Positions 33,701-41,684 of a DNA stretch of 64,000 bases are shown here, in pieces. Both the position numbers and the translations under genes were made by a program. The stretch is from positions 1 through 64,000 of the forward strand of contig JAZQFS010000025.1 in the NCBI GenBank assembly GCA_045539625.1, written 5' to 3'. Source of the stretch: UMGS1387 sp045539625 (GTDB lineage Bacteria; Bacillota; Clostridia; Oscillospirales; CAG-382). Position 1 is the first letter of the stretch; each line of letters starts with the position of its first letter. The notes under the pieces are model-generated. The model worked only from the letters and a program-made list of their open reading frames with translations. It had not been told where the DNA came from and did no database searches.

Positions 33701-33744
33701 TTACTCCTTTTGAGATAAAGACATTCAGAATCGTTATAAAATAA
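30703..33744 (+). CDS. GH38-family alpha-mannosidase
   Basis: 1013 aa, the usual size for bacterial cytoplasmic GH38 enzymes. An N-terminal beta domain is followed by the catalytic domain: THIDTAWLW holds the zinc ligands His235 and Asp237, and WIPDSFGFP holds the nucleophile Asp347. A late DVLPGSSI with its His at QFHDV and the C-terminal beta-sandwich domains complete the family layout. It has no signal peptide, so it acts inside the cell on imported mannosides. GGAGG precedes the ATG. It is the last gene of the operon, 30 bp after the kinase, and is followed by a terminator. Confidence 0.93.
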   Translation: MVLATITRNLDMFTSHAFVKSTDAGKWEYKIGKYVEQDKYEMPDNWQEYKSGIIFNTADTFLARMTFVPEAPKEGQFAYLNIDTANGCEAIVKVNGKNYGGINSSVLRTRIDLPEECYGKETTIEIEVFASHHARGDFDTRPLHSAKWIIADKLMFDFQESIKLIWDIYNFTKNQYKKDKLYDLIVHLINGCDQSLTGEEYRDNIAELYEELKEGLKKIGCDNDMGQVDLVASTHIDTAWLWQYKDTIRKASRSALIQMRLMERYPEFKFGLSQPSVYNYIKESYPDVFEQIKQKHKEGQWLLLGPMWVEGDLNISGGESLVREFLYGHQFFNKEFGTTSDVCWIPDSFGFPASLPQIFRKCGTNSFFTTKVRWQAAIEFPYSVFEWEGIDGTKITSSIPDLKGYYNGQIKAEQLIYASEKNKQKALHDKVLMPYGFGDGGGGASEFMLSSYRKLKEIPGLPKINLTTVPEYYADLEKKADKLPVWKGELCVETHQGTYTTIAKNKRANRMGEMALRRLDLLACMAGIKTDSDEYREIVKNWKDLLLMQFHDVLPGSSINAVYQDTDRMYKDLFDFIDKEQSVLIDKALKTEKDDGCVTVFNPNSFASTSYVKVDSSFKDCVLSDGVNTSKVIPDGKGGYVFYAENIDGFGTKSYSKVTAECDSNADGIKLTQALEGYHAETPFFSFDIHADGTLHNFFDKCEKVTYSSGDGLNSYRVYRDGPEREDAWNIDRDFKLRPVNMNWQNSAEIIENNGERAVVRITKKGERTTVTQDIVIYSRLRKVDFLCHIDWQEKYRLMQVTFPTTVNASQASYEIAYGICKRTTHPNTPGERWKHEYAAHRFVDLSDEKRGAAVINDCKYGHNAIDGEITMTLFRNTDYPSKFLDTGEHDYAYSFLPHSGGIYGGDVAKQAYLFNSPVICVNGKADIKPIITLSDDSLFIDCVKPAEDGNGIIVRMYEPYGTSGSVKAALSGTAKISEVSPLEETVAALGKADSFDISFTPFEIKTFRIVIK

Positions 33745-33753
33745 ACCAAAACA

Positions 33754-33778
33754 GGGCATCTCATAAGAGATGTCCCGT
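33754..33778 (+). terminator. terminator of the mannosidase operon
   Basis: GGGCATCTC (33754-33762) pairs with GAGATGTCC (33767-33775), one G-U pair; the T run is short. Confidence 0.6.
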
Positions 33779-33787
33779 GTTTATACG

Positions 33788-33820
33788 CAAAAAAGGTACG
33801 GACAAGCCGTACCTTTCTTT
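33788..33820. terminator. bidirectional terminator
   Basis: AAAGGTACGG (33792-33801) pairs perfectly with CCGTACCTTT (33807-33816), with T-rich sequence on both strands. It ends the CD1247-like gene and backs up the mannosidase operon. Confidence 0.85.
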
Positions 33821-33834
33821 AATCTTTATTGGAA

Positions 33835-34152
33835 TTATTCTTCCTCTGCAAGCTTGCAACCTGCACAGTCTTCTGCATCGCAGTCGCCGCACTCTTCGTA
33901 GAAGCCTTCGTCATCATCGTAGTAATCGTCGTCTTCAAAAAGCTCGCTTTCTACGTCGCCGAGGTCTGCGTCAAGCTCGTCACAGTATTCATAAAGTGCA
34001 TCTACATCATCATAGATAAGCTCGATTTCGTCTGCCATATCGTCAAGAATGTCAACGATTGCAGAGATAACCTTGCCTTCCTTTGTAGTTACATCAAATT
34101 CCATGCCTTCCATAAGGCCTTTGAGGTGAGCTACCTTATTCTTGATTTCCAT
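33835..34152 (-). CDS. CD1247 N-terminal domain-like small acidic protein
   Basis: 105 aa. The first 50 residues (NKVAHLKGLMEGMEFDVTTK, ISAIVDILDDMADEI) match the small CD1247-type family found in Clostridia, function unknown. The rest is very acidic, with an Asp/Tyr-rich run and then CGDCDAEDCAGCK, a four-cysteine cluster that could hold a metal. It follows efp by 119 bp, a pairing I recognise in other Clostridia; the gap holds a CTTTTCTT/AAGAAAAG-type inverted repeat near 34202-34220 without a clear terminator. Confidence 0.75.
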   Translation of the reverse strand: MEIKNKVAHLKGLMEGMEFDVTTKEGKVISAIVDILDDMADEIELIYDDVDALYEYCDELDADLGDVESELFEDDDYYDDDEGFYEECGDCDAEDCAGCKLAEEE

Positions 34153-34271
34153 AATTCTAACCTCTCTTTCAATAGTTAGTTTCTGTAAGGGGTTTCTGTT
34201 ACTTTTCTTGAAAGAAAAGCAATGCTCTTAAGAGTACTCTGTTTTCTTTTCAGCAAAGAAAAAGCAAGAAG

Positions 34272-34829
34272 TTAAGCTCTTTCGAGATATTCGCCTGTTC
34301 TGGTATCGATCTTAAGAACGTCACCGATGTTGATGAAGAGGGGTACCTTGATTGTAGCGCCTGTTTCAAGAGTAGCGGGCTTTGTAGCACCCTGAGCTGT
34401 ATCACCCTTGAAGCCGGGCTCTGTTTCGGCAACCTCGAGTTCAACGAACATAGGAGGTTCAACGGAAATAACTGTTCCCTTGTAGGAAACAACCTTACAC
34501 ATCATTTCTTCCTTAACGAACTTGAAAGCATCGCCGAGCTTATCGGAATCGATAGGAGTCTGTTCATAGCTTTCCATATCCATAAAGTAGTAAAGCTCGC
34601 CGTCAGTATAAAGATACTGCATATCCTTTCTTTCAACAACTGCAAGAGGATACTTGTCAGTGGGGTTGAAAGTCTTTTCAATAACTGAGCCTGTAACAAC
34701 GTTTCTGAGCTTTGTTCTTACGAAAGCCGCACCCTTACCGGGCTTAACGTGCTGGAATTCAATTATCTGCATAACGCTGCCTTCCATGTCAAAGGTAACG
34801 CCGTTTCTGAAATCGCCTGCTGTAACCAT
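34272..34829 (-). CDS. efp: translation elongation factor P
   Basis: 185 aa, standard length. EF-P rescues ribosomes stalled at polyproline stretches. Three beta domains: the KOW-like N-terminal domain with the modified-residue loop HVKPGKGAAFVRT, an OB domain, and the C-terminal OB domain ending in GDVLKIDTRTGEYLERA. The loop residue is Lys, as in Bacillus subtilis. The chosen ATG (34829) has GGAGGA 8 nt upstream and yields the usual MVTAGDFRNG start; a longer in-frame ATG at 34862 lacks support. It has its own promoter, 3' of pepP. Confidence 0.97.
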   Translation of the reverse strand: MVTAGDFRNGVTFDMEGSVMQIIEFQHVKPGKGAAFVRTKLRNVVTGSVIEKTFNPTDKYPLAVVERKDMQYLYTDGELYYFMDMESYEQTPIDSDKLGDAFKFVKEEMMCKVVSYKGTVISVEPPMFVELEVAETEPGFKGDTAQGATKPATLETGATIKVPLFINIGDVLKIDTRTGEYLERA

Positions 34830-34884
34830 TTGTATTTTCCTCCAAATTTTCAAAAATTGCATTTCTGCATAAATTTACTATGTA

Positions 34885-34913
34885 ATTATACCACACAAAC
34901 ATTTACATTTCAA
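34885..34913 (-). promoter_or_regulatory. sigma-A promoter for efp
   Basis: On the minus strand TTGAAA (34913-34908), 17-bp spacer, TATAAT (34890-34885). Confidence 0.75.
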
Positions 34914-34954
34914 GTGGTTTTAGCAAAAAAATGCACTCTTTCCTCACTTTTTTA

Positions 34955-36046
34955 TCAGATAATCATAAGCTCTTTTGGGCTTTCAGTGAGATTTTTGCAT
35001 CCGTTATCTGTAAGATACACAATATCTTCAATTCTTACGCCATACTGTCCTTCAAGGTAAATACCCGGCTCCACCGAAATTACAACACCCGACGGTACCA
35101 CATTCTCTGCATTGGGCGAGAAATTTGGAGACTCGTGTATTTCAAGTCCCAGACTGTGTCCCAAAGAATGACCGAATGCCCCCTCAAAGCCTGCCGTATC
35201 GATAACATCTCTTGCCGCCTTATCTGCGTCACCTGATTTTATACCGCCGTGTACGGCAGAAAGTGCTGAAAGCTGTGCTTTAAGAGTGGTATTGTACACT
35301 TTCTTCATATCTTCATCGGGCTTACCTATGCACACGGTTCTTGTCATATCCGAGCAGTAACCGTCAAATCTTGCACCGAAATCCATGGTGAGAAAACCCT
35401 TTGCCACGGGAATATTTTCGGGTACGCCGTGTGGCAAAGAGGATTTGCTTCCCGACACGGCAATAGTGTTGAAGGCAAGACCGTCGGCACCGTTTTTCAG
35501 CATATAATAGTCCATTTCAAGCTGAAGTGCCTTTTCGGTAAAGTCCTTTTTACCTATATTATCGGCTATAAAATCTACAATATAGCTATAGGTTTTATCG
35601 GTGATGCTCTGAGCCTTTTTTATTTTTTCAAGCTCATCTTGTGTTTTGATAGCTCTGACACAAGCGAAAATATCCGAGCCTCCCGTTTTAAGGTCAGCAA
35701 AATCAAAGACCTTACAATAGTGCAGATATCTGTCATAGCTTAAGCTTTTATCTTCAATCAGAATCTCACCACAGCCGTCAAGCATACTTTTAAGCTGAAG
35801 CATCGCCTTATGTGTCTGGCGTTCAATAACAATTTCGCCGTCTATTATCCCCTGCTTTTGCTTGATGCACGCCGATTCATAGTAGCGTGAGTCTGTCATA
35901 TAAGTGATTTTTCCGTCACGTATCACAACAAAGCCGTCAGATGAATTGAAGCCTGTCACATATCTTCTGTTTACAGGCGAAGTAACAAGCATTGCATCTG
36001 CCTTTTGGCTGACAGCATCACAAAGCTTTTTTATATTATCCTTCAT
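34955..36046 (-). CDS. pepP: Xaa-Pro aminopeptidase, M24 family
   Basis: 363 aa. Removes N-terminal residues before proline. The N-terminal creatinase-like domain (about 1-125) is followed by the pita-bread catalytic domain. Metal ligands are visible in order: Asp in FGARFDGYCSDMTRTV (two Asp), His in HSLGHSLGLEIHE, Glu in SVEPGIYLEG and Glu in VRIEDIV. Placement beside efp is the usual Bacillota order. It starts 2 bp after the endonuclease-IV-like gene, so the two share a transcript. The symbol is by family; aminopeptidase and prolidase functions are hard to separate. Confidence 0.88.
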   Translation of the reverse strand: MKDNIKKLCDAVSQKADAMLVTSPVNRRYVTGFNSSDGFVVIRDGKITYMTDSRYYESACIKQKQGIIDGEIVIERQTHKAMLQLKSMLDGCGEILIEDKSLSYDRYLHYCKVFDFADLKTGGSDIFACVRAIKTQDELEKIKKAQSITDKTYSYIVDFIADNIGKKDFTEKALQLEMDYYMLKNGADGLAFNTIAVSGSKSSLPHGVPENIPVAKGFLTMDFGARFDGYCSDMTRTVCIGKPDEDMKKVYNTTLKAQLSALSAVHGGIKSGDADKAARDVIDTAGFEGAFGHSLGHSLGLEIHESPNFSPNAENVVPSGVVISVEPGIYLEGQYGVRIEDIVYLTDNGCKNLTESPKELMII

Positions 36047-36048
36047 TT

Positions 36049-36909
36049 CTACGCCTCCGTACTGTCATAATATTTTTTCATTGACAGTGCATCCTCTGCC
36101 TGTGTGCCGTCGGATTCGCAGATAAAGGTGGGGGCTACGCCCAAATCCTTCACCGCCTGCATAAGAGGCTGATATTCGGGACCAAACTGAGTATCCTCAA
36201 AGGTAAGGTGTCTCTTTTCGCCGCCCTGAGTATACTCTATCTTTGAAAAATGGCAATGGAGATTCTGTGCTGCCTCGGGACTTACGCCCTTTGCAATTCT
36301 GTCAAACACTCTCTTATAATCGTCTGCCGTCACAAACACACCGCCCATCTCACGTGCATTCATATGACCGAAGTCTACAACAGGCACAACCGTTTTATCA
36401 ACAGAGCACATATCTATAACTTCATCCAGCGTGCCAAACTGATTGACCTTACCCATAGTTTCGATTCCCAGATCAAAGCCGTAAAGTCCTGCCTCGTGAA
36501 GTCTGTCTATGGCATAGCGAAGTGCGTCCTTTGCGTAAACCGCAGCTGTTTCTCTTGGGATTTTCGCACAGGAGCCTGCATGGATAACAATTGTTTTACC
36601 GCCCATTAATTTAAGTGCCGCCGCACTGTCAAGGATATACTTTGAGCTGTTCTTGCGCTTTTCTTCTTCAACAGAAGACAGAGAGATGAAGTAAGGTGCG
36701 TGGATTGACAGGCTGATACCCGCTTCCTTTGCATTTATTCCCAACGCCTCAAAGGTTTTAATGCTGCCGGGCACGCCTCTTCCCGCCTCATATTCATAAG
36801 CATCAAGTCCGAAATTCTTTACCCACTGCGGAGCATCGGGTGTAGTTCTTTTTTTATCGGCGTTGAAGGAATCGCTGTTTCCTCCGGGGCCGAACAACGG
36901 TCTTGCCAT
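36049..36909 (-). CDS. endonuclease IV-like / xylose-isomerase-type TIM barrel protein
   Basis: 286 aa. AP-endonuclease-2 superfamily fold. Motifs include LSIHAPYFISLSS, KTIVIHAGS, GIETMGK, PVVDFGHMNA and LHCHFSKIEYT, which provide the His, Glu and Asp residues that bind the three-metal cluster in endonuclease IV. True Nfo is similar in size, but the GPGGNS N terminus and divergent metal region also suit the broader sugar isomerase/epimerase group. Role is DNA base-excision repair or sugar metabolism, not decided. It follows the terminator at 36946 and precedes pepP. Confidence 0.7.
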   Translation of the reverse strand: MARPLFGPGGNSDSFNADKKRTTPDAPQWVKNFGLDAYEYEAGRGVPGSIKTFEALGINAKEAGISLSIHAPYFISLSSVEEEKRKNSSKYILDSAAALKLMGGKTIVIHAGSCAKIPRETAAVYAKDALRYAIDRLHEAGLYGFDLGIETMGKVNQFGTLDEVIDMCSVDKTVVPVVDFGHMNAREMGGVFVTADDYKRVFDRIAKGVSPEAAQNLHCHFSKIEYTQGGEKRHLTFEDTQFGPEYQPLMQAVKDLGVAPTFICESDGTQAEDALSMKKYYDSTEA

Positions 36910-36939
36910 AATAGTTTACCGTTCCTTTCCTAAAAGTGC

Positions 36940-36968
36940 AAAAAAGGGCGGATTGCTCCGCCCTCTTT
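36940..36968 (-). terminator. terminator of the cmk-plsC-ispH/S1 operon
   Basis: GGGCGGA (36946-36952) pairs with TCCGCCC (36957-36963); on the minus strand a run of T follows. Confidence 0.9.
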
Positions 36969-36981
36969 ATGTTATGTGCAA

Positions 36982-39093
36982 TTATTCTGCTGCTTCTTCG
37001 GTAGCTTCTGCTACTGCTTCTTCAGCGGCTTCTTCAACTACTGCTTCTTCTTCGGGTTCGAGAAGTGCACGCATTGAGAGGCTTACACGCTTTGCTTCGT
37101 AATCGATAGCTGTAATCTTAGCTGTTACAACATCACCTACGTTAAGCTCGTCAGCGGGCTTTGCGATCTTCTTGTTGGAGATCTGTGAAATGTGGATAAG
37201 ACCGTCGATACCGGGGATGATTTCAGCAAATGCGCCGAAGGGTGTAAGACCTACAACCTTAGCTTCTACTACATCGCCTTCGTTATACTTTTCGGAAAGG
37301 ATTACCCAAGGATTTTCTGCATCAACCTTGTAGCCGAGAGAAATTCTCTTGTTTTCCTTATCGAGAGCCTTGATGAATACGTCGATTTCGTCGCCAACGC
37401 TTACAACTTCGGAAGGATTCTTGATTCTCTTCCAGCTGAGTTCGCTTACGTGAACCATACCGTCAACACCGCCAAGGTCAACAAATGCACCGTAATTGGT
37501 GATGGACTTAACCTTACCTGTGAACTTCTGGCCTTCGTATACGCCTTCCCAGAACTTAGCTTCTGCTGCTTCTCTTTCAACTCTTGCTGCAGCTCTCATC
37601 GAGCCTACAACACGCTTTCTTGCCTTCTCAACGCTGATAATCTTGAAGGAAACGGTCTGTCCCATGAATACCTGAAGATCCTTTTCTTCGTAAGGTGTTT
37701 CGCTTCTGGGAAGAGTTGTCTGTGAAATCGGGATAAATACTCTTACATTCTTTGCGAGAACTGCGATACCGCCCTTGGTGGTTTCTACAACCTTACCCTC
37801 AAGGATTTCGCCGTTTGCTTCGCATTCTTCGATAACATCCCAATACTTAGCAGCGTCAATCTTTGTCTTGGAAAGAAGAACTGTGCCTTCTACGTCGTTG
37901 GACTTAACTACTACTGCTTCGATTTCATCGTCAACCTTAACGATGTCTTCGAGCTTTGCGGATGAGTCCATTGTCATTTCTGCGAAAGGAATGATACCTG
38001 TGTATTTTACACCGAGGTCAAGCTGTACCTCAGTAGGTGTAACTGCTGTTACAATACCCTTTACGGTTTCTCCTGTGCGAAGTCTTCTGAAGGACGCGTC
38101 AAGCATCTCCTCAAAGCTCATGCTGTCATTGATTTCTGTGTTCTGCATTTTGTTTGTTTCACCGGAATTAAGTATTTGCAATACTCCGGCTTTTACCTCC
38201 TCTAATATATCATCGGGTGTTGATGCACCCGCTGTTATCCCTACGGTGAAAAACTTGGATTGCTGCGAGTCTTTACTGTTATACAGCCTAAGCAGCCCGC
38301 TTTTGTCCAGCTCATCAGCCTTTTCCACAAGAAACGTACCCTCGCAGAAGCCTGACGCTATATCAAACAGCTTTTTCGTGTTTGAGCTTTTACGTCCGCC
38401 TACCACAAGCACACAGTCACTTTGTGAAGCAATGCTGACAACCTCATTTTGTCTTTTTTCCGTAACACTACATATTGTATCAAATATTTTTGAATTTGTA
38501 TATAGTTTTTCCGCAACTTTCTGACAATTTACATATTTTTCATTATTATATGTGGTTTGTGACGTCAGCACGAAACATTCTTCATTGTTTGTTAATTTTT
38601 CTTTTACAGTTTCAAGCAACTCATCACTGTCTGAGCACACAACCGCCCGGCAGTGGGAGTAGCTTTTTGTTCCAATTACCTCAGGGTGAGCCTTATCACC
38701 CATTATTACACACAGCTTTGCATCGGCTGTGTTTTTATCCACGATATCATGTATTCTCAGAACATAGGGACAGGTAGCATCAACATATTCAAAGCCTGCT
38801 TTGTCAAGATATTCCACAAGCTCTTTTTTCACGCCGTGAGCACGTACAACAAGAATTACCTCGTCTTTATGTGCTTCAAGGCTTTGAAGCTCTTCTTCCT
38901 CAATGCAGAAAATATTGTCCTTTTCAAGGCGTTCAAGAAACACACCGTTATGTATAAGCTCGCCTATTGAGTAAATTCGTTTACCCGTCTTTTTTCTAAG
39001 TTCAAGTACCGTATCCACCGCACGTCTTACACCAAAGCAAAAGCCCGCATTTTCGGCACACAGCACTCTGACAGCACGTTTACTTTCTGCCAT
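36982..39093 (-). CDS. ispH: IspH fused to ribosomal protein S1
   Basis: 703 aa, a natural fusion typical of Clostridia. Residues 1-285 are 4-hydroxy-3-methylbut-2-enyl diphosphate reductase, the last step of the MEP isoprenoid pathway; the three 4Fe-4S cysteines are in AGFCFGVRRAV, DATCPYVLRI and DTICSVTEKRQ. Four S1 RNA-binding repeats follow from about residue 330, including GVKYTGIIPFAEM, TNYGAFVDLGGVDGMVHVSE and TPFGAFAEIIPGIDGLIHIS. The end is a Glu/Ala-rich tail. The start has GAGGA 8 nt upstream and overlaps the end of plsC by 14 bp. Confidence 0.96.
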   Translation of the reverse strand: MAESKRAVRVLCAENAGFCFGVRRAVDTVLELRKKTGKRIYSIGELIHNGVFLERLEKDNIFCIEEEELQSLEAHKDEVILVVRAHGVKKELVEYLDKAGFEYVDATCPYVLRIHDIVDKNTADAKLCVIMGDKAHPEVIGTKSYSHCRAVVCSDSDELLETVKEKLTNNEECFVLTSQTTYNNEKYVNCQKVAEKLYTNSKIFDTICSVTEKRQNEVVSIASQSDCVLVVGGRKSSNTKKLFDIASGFCEGTFLVEKADELDKSGLLRLYNSKDSQQSKFFTVGITAGASTPDDILEEVKAGVLQILNSGETNKMQNTEINDSMSFEEMLDASFRRLRTGETVKGIVTAVTPTEVQLDLGVKYTGIIPFAEMTMDSSAKLEDIVKVDDEIEAVVVKSNDVEGTVLLSKTKIDAAKYWDVIEECEANGEILEGKVVETTKGGIAVLAKNVRVFIPISQTTLPRSETPYEEKDLQVFMGQTVSFKIISVEKARKRVVGSMRAAARVEREAAEAKFWEGVYEGQKFTGKVKSITNYGAFVDLGGVDGMVHVSELSWKRIKNPSEVVSVGDEIDVFIKALDKENKRISLGYKVDAENPWVILSEKYNEGDVVEAKVVGLTPFGAFAEIIPGIDGLIHISQISNKKIAKPADELNVGDVVTAKITAIDYEAKRVSLSMRALLEPEEEAVVEEAAEEAVAEATEEAAE

Positions 39094-39718
39094 TGCTCAT
39101 ATCCTCTGCCTTTTTACAGCCGTCACATACTCGTGCAAAAACATCCGCCGCAACTCTTTCGTATTCTTCCCTTGATGAATCTGCGATATTCAGGCTGTCA
39201 TAGCTCATCGGCTCGCCGATTACAACATAAACCTTTCTGAAAAGCTTTACCGTATAATTCTTGGTGTATATGCTTATGGGAAGAACGGTTGCCTTTGTGT
39301 GCTTTGTTATCATTGAAATGCCGTTTTTAACCTCGGTATTTTCAGGCGATACGCCGGGATAACGTGTTCCTTGCGGGAACATAAAAATACTTCCTCCCGA
39401 CTTTAAAATACTCAGAATTGTTCTCATTGCCATAAGGTCGCTTGCTCCTCGGTCTATAGGCTGAGCACCCAGCGCTTTAAGCAAGCCTCTGAGCACGGGA
39501 ACATCGAAAAGCTCCTTTTTCGCGACAAAGGTAATAGGTCTTTTGGTGCTTACGGCAAGAATTACCGCATCCCAGTTTGACATATGGTTGGCACAGTAAA
39601 TCGCAGGTCCGTCAAACTTTTCATTTTCCTTGCCTACAACCTTTACACGGAACAGCAGCTTAAACACACCGCCGAGAAGCCATGTAACAAAATTATAAAA
39701 CCACATTGATTTTTTCAT
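39080..39718 (-). CDS. plsC: 1-acyl-sn-glycerol-3-phosphate acyltransferase
   Basis: 212 aa, membrane-associated. Makes phosphatidic acid. An N-terminal hydrophobic helix (residues 5-25) is followed by the acyltransferase motif NHMSNWD (H-x4-D) and FPQGTRYPG. The second motif normally reads FPEGTR; here Gln replaces Glu. The start overlaps the end of cmk by 26 bp, and a ribosome-like AAGGTGG lies 12 nt upstream. The order cmk-plsC-ispH/S1 is conserved in Clostridia, so its function is secure despite the Gln. Confidence 0.92.
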   Translation of the reverse strand: MKKSMWFYNFVTWLLGGVFKLLFRVKVVGKENEKFDGPAIYCANHMSNWDAVILAVSTKRPITFVAKKELFDVPVLRGLLKALGAQPIDRGASDLMAMRTILSILKSGGSIFMFPQGTRYPGVSPENTEVKNGISMITKHTKATVLPISIYTKNYTVKLFRKVYVVIGEPMSYDSLNIADSSREEYERVAADVFARVCDGCKKAEDMSNGRK

Positions 39719-40367
39719 TTATTATTTCTACCACCTTATCAACATTTGCTTCAATTCCAAGGTCGGAATTATCAAGCATAACCGCATCGTCTGCAGGCTT
39801 ACAGGGAGCTGTTTCTCTTTCGGAATCGTTTTTGTCTCTGACAATCATATCTTTTAAAACTTCCTCATAGGTTACGTCCTTACCCTTTTCGACAAGCTCT
39901 TTATATCTTCTCTTGGCACGACTTTCGGGTGAAGCAAACATAAAGATTTTAACATCAGCCTGAGGAAGCACCACAGTGCCTATATCTCTGCCGTCCATAA
40001 TAACATTGTTCTTCTTTGCAAAATCTCTTTGCATATCAAGAAGAAATGCACGTACCTTGGGAAGTGCGGAAACAGCCGAAGCATACATACTCATTTCGGG
40101 AGTTCTTATGTCGTCCGACACATCGCACCCTGACAGAAAAACATGCTGTGTTCCGTCTACCCACTTAAGTTCTATGTCAATCTTCCCGAAATTTTCGGAC
40201 AAGGTCTTTTCGTCCTTTGGATCGATGGAGTTTTTCTTTGCGAAAAGTCCCACCGTTCTGTATATTGCTCCCGTATCAACATAAAGGAAGCCTATTTTTT
40301 TTGCAACAGCCTTTGCTATTGTGCTTTTACCTGCCCCTGAAGGACCGTCAATTGCTATACTGTACAT
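39693..40367 (-). CDS. cmk: cytidylate kinase
   Basis: 224 aa. Phosphorylates CMP and dCMP. The P-loop GPSGAGKST is at residues 8-16, VDTGAIYRTVGLF is the NMP-binding part, MDGRDIGTVVLP binds the base, and ASPESRAKRRYKEL is part of the lid. AAAGGT lies about 10 nt upstream. It sits 15 bp after the HI0933-type gene and overlaps plsC by 26 bp, the compact gene order common in this lineage. Confidence 0.95.
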   Translation of the reverse strand: MYSIAIDGPSGAGKSTIAKAVAKKIGFLYVDTGAIYRTVGLFAKKNSIDPKDEKTLSENFGKIDIELKWVDGTQHVFLSGCDVSDDIRTPEMSMYASAVSALPKVRAFLLDMQRDFAKKNNVIMDGRDIGTVVLPQADVKIFMFASPESRAKRRYKELVEKGKDVTYEEVLKDMIVRDKNDSERETAPCKPADDAVMLDNSDLGIEANVDKVVEIINEKINVVL

Positions 40368-40382
40368 ATTTCACATTACCTT

Positions 40383-41684
40383 TCAGTCATTTGTCTGTGA
40401 AGCACTTTTCCCCGCCGCATATCCCGTACAGAAGGCTATCTGCAAATTAAAGCCTCCCGTATAGGCATCAACATCAAGCACCTCGCCTGCAAAATAAAGA
40501 TTTTTTACTATTTTTGATTCCATTGTGGACGGATTTACCTCTTTTACGCAAATCCCTCCGCTTGTTATGATTGCTTCCTCAACGGGACGGAAGCCCGATA
40601 TTTCAACCTTAAAGCATTTAAGCGTTTCAAGAATTGTTCTTCTTTGCTCCCTGCTAAGAGAATTTGTTTTCTGTTCCTTTGGTATACCGCACTTACTCAG
40701 AAACGGCACTATCATCTTTGAAGGAAGCAGGTCGCTCATGGCATTATCCATATTTTTGTTGATGTGCTTTGCAAAGTCGGAAAGAAGTCTTGCATCAAGT
40801 GTTTTTTCATCAAGTGCAGGCTTTAAGTCTATCATAACGGTATAACGTCCGTCCTCCATATCACGCATATGGGACGATGCACTGAGTACAAGCGGTCCCG
40901 ACACGCCGAAATGAGTAAAAAGCATCTCGCCCATTTCCTTGAAAACAGGCTTTTTCTTTTTGCTGTCGGTTACGGTAAGCGTTACATTTCTCAAAGACAG
41001 CCCCATCATATCACGGCAGCATTTATCCTTGCTTGTCAGCGGCACAAGTCCGGGCTTTATTTTCTTTACTGTATGTCCCGCTTTTTCTCCGAAGATATAG
41101 CCGTCGCCGTCTGAGCCTGTCACGGGATAGGACGCTCCGCCTGTGCAGATTATACATCTGTCAAAGCAAAGCTTTTCGTTATTTTCCGTCACCACGGCAC
41201 AAAACGAGCCGTCCTCGGTTACTATATCCGTTACCTTTTTATTGACAACGTGAACATTATTTTCTCGAAGCTTATTTTTCAGTACCTTTAAAATATCAAT
41301 TGCCCTGTCGGAAACGGGAAAAACTCTGTTTCCTCTTTCAACCTTTAACGGCGTTCCTCCGTTTTCAAAAAATTCCATAACCTTTTCCGACGGAAAACCA
41401 TTATATGAAGCATACAGGAACTTGGAATTTACGGGAACGTTTGCCAAAAACTCTTCAAGGGTACAGGCGTTTGTCACATTACATCTACCCTTACCAGTTA
41501 TAAGAAGCTTTTTGCCAAGGTATGCGTTATCAAAGAATTTCTCCTTATCCAGCACCTTTTCCGACTTATTCTTCTCAAACAGTGTTACCTCTGCTCCGTT
41601 CTCAGCCGCCGAAAATGCCGCCATCATTCCTGCCGCACCGCCGCCGATTACAGCAACCTTTATACTATTTTCTGCTATTTTCAT
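40383..41684 (-). CDS. HI0933/BaiN-type NAD(P)/FAD-dependent oxidoreductase
   Basis: 433 aa. Flavoprotein of the HI0933 family: FAD motif VAVIGGGAAGMMAA near residue 8-21, GKKLLITGKGRCNVTN typical of the family, IICTGGASYPVTGSDGDGY, and LYFAGEVLDVDAYTGGFNLQ at the C terminus. Some members are named BaiN from bile-acid work in Clostridium scindens, but the gene is also universal in Clostridia next to cmk, so a bile-acid role is not implied. The ATG at 41684 with GGAAGAG 10 nt upstream is preferred over the longer in-frame starts. It overlaps the RpiR gene by 20 bp. Confidence 0.88.
   Translation of the reverse strand: MKIAENSIKVAVIGGGAAGMMAAFSAAENGAEVTLFEKNKSEKVLDKEKFFDNAYLGKKLLITGKGRCNVTNACTLEEFLANVPVNSKFLYASYNGFPSEKVMEFFENGGTPLKVERGNRVFPVSDRAIDILKVLKNKLRENNVHVVNKKVTDIVTEDGSFCAVVTENNEKLCFDRCIICTGGASYPVTGSDGDGYIFGEKAGHTVKKIKPGLVPLTSKDKCCRDMMGLSLRNVTLTVTDSKKKKPVFKEMGEMLFTHFGVSGPLVLSASSHMRDMEDGRYTVMIDLKPALDEKTLDARLLSDFAKHINKNMDNAMSDLLPSKMIVPFLSKCGIPKEQKTNSLSREQRRTILETLKCFKVEISGFRPVEEAIITSGGICVKEVNPSTMESKIVKNLYFAGEVLDVDAYTGGFNLQIAFCTGYAAGKSASQTND

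Noticed and set aside
40383..41684. Bile-acid 7-dehydroxylation gene baiN
   Set aside because: The HI0933 family is general in Clostridia beside cmk, and no bai operon is present.
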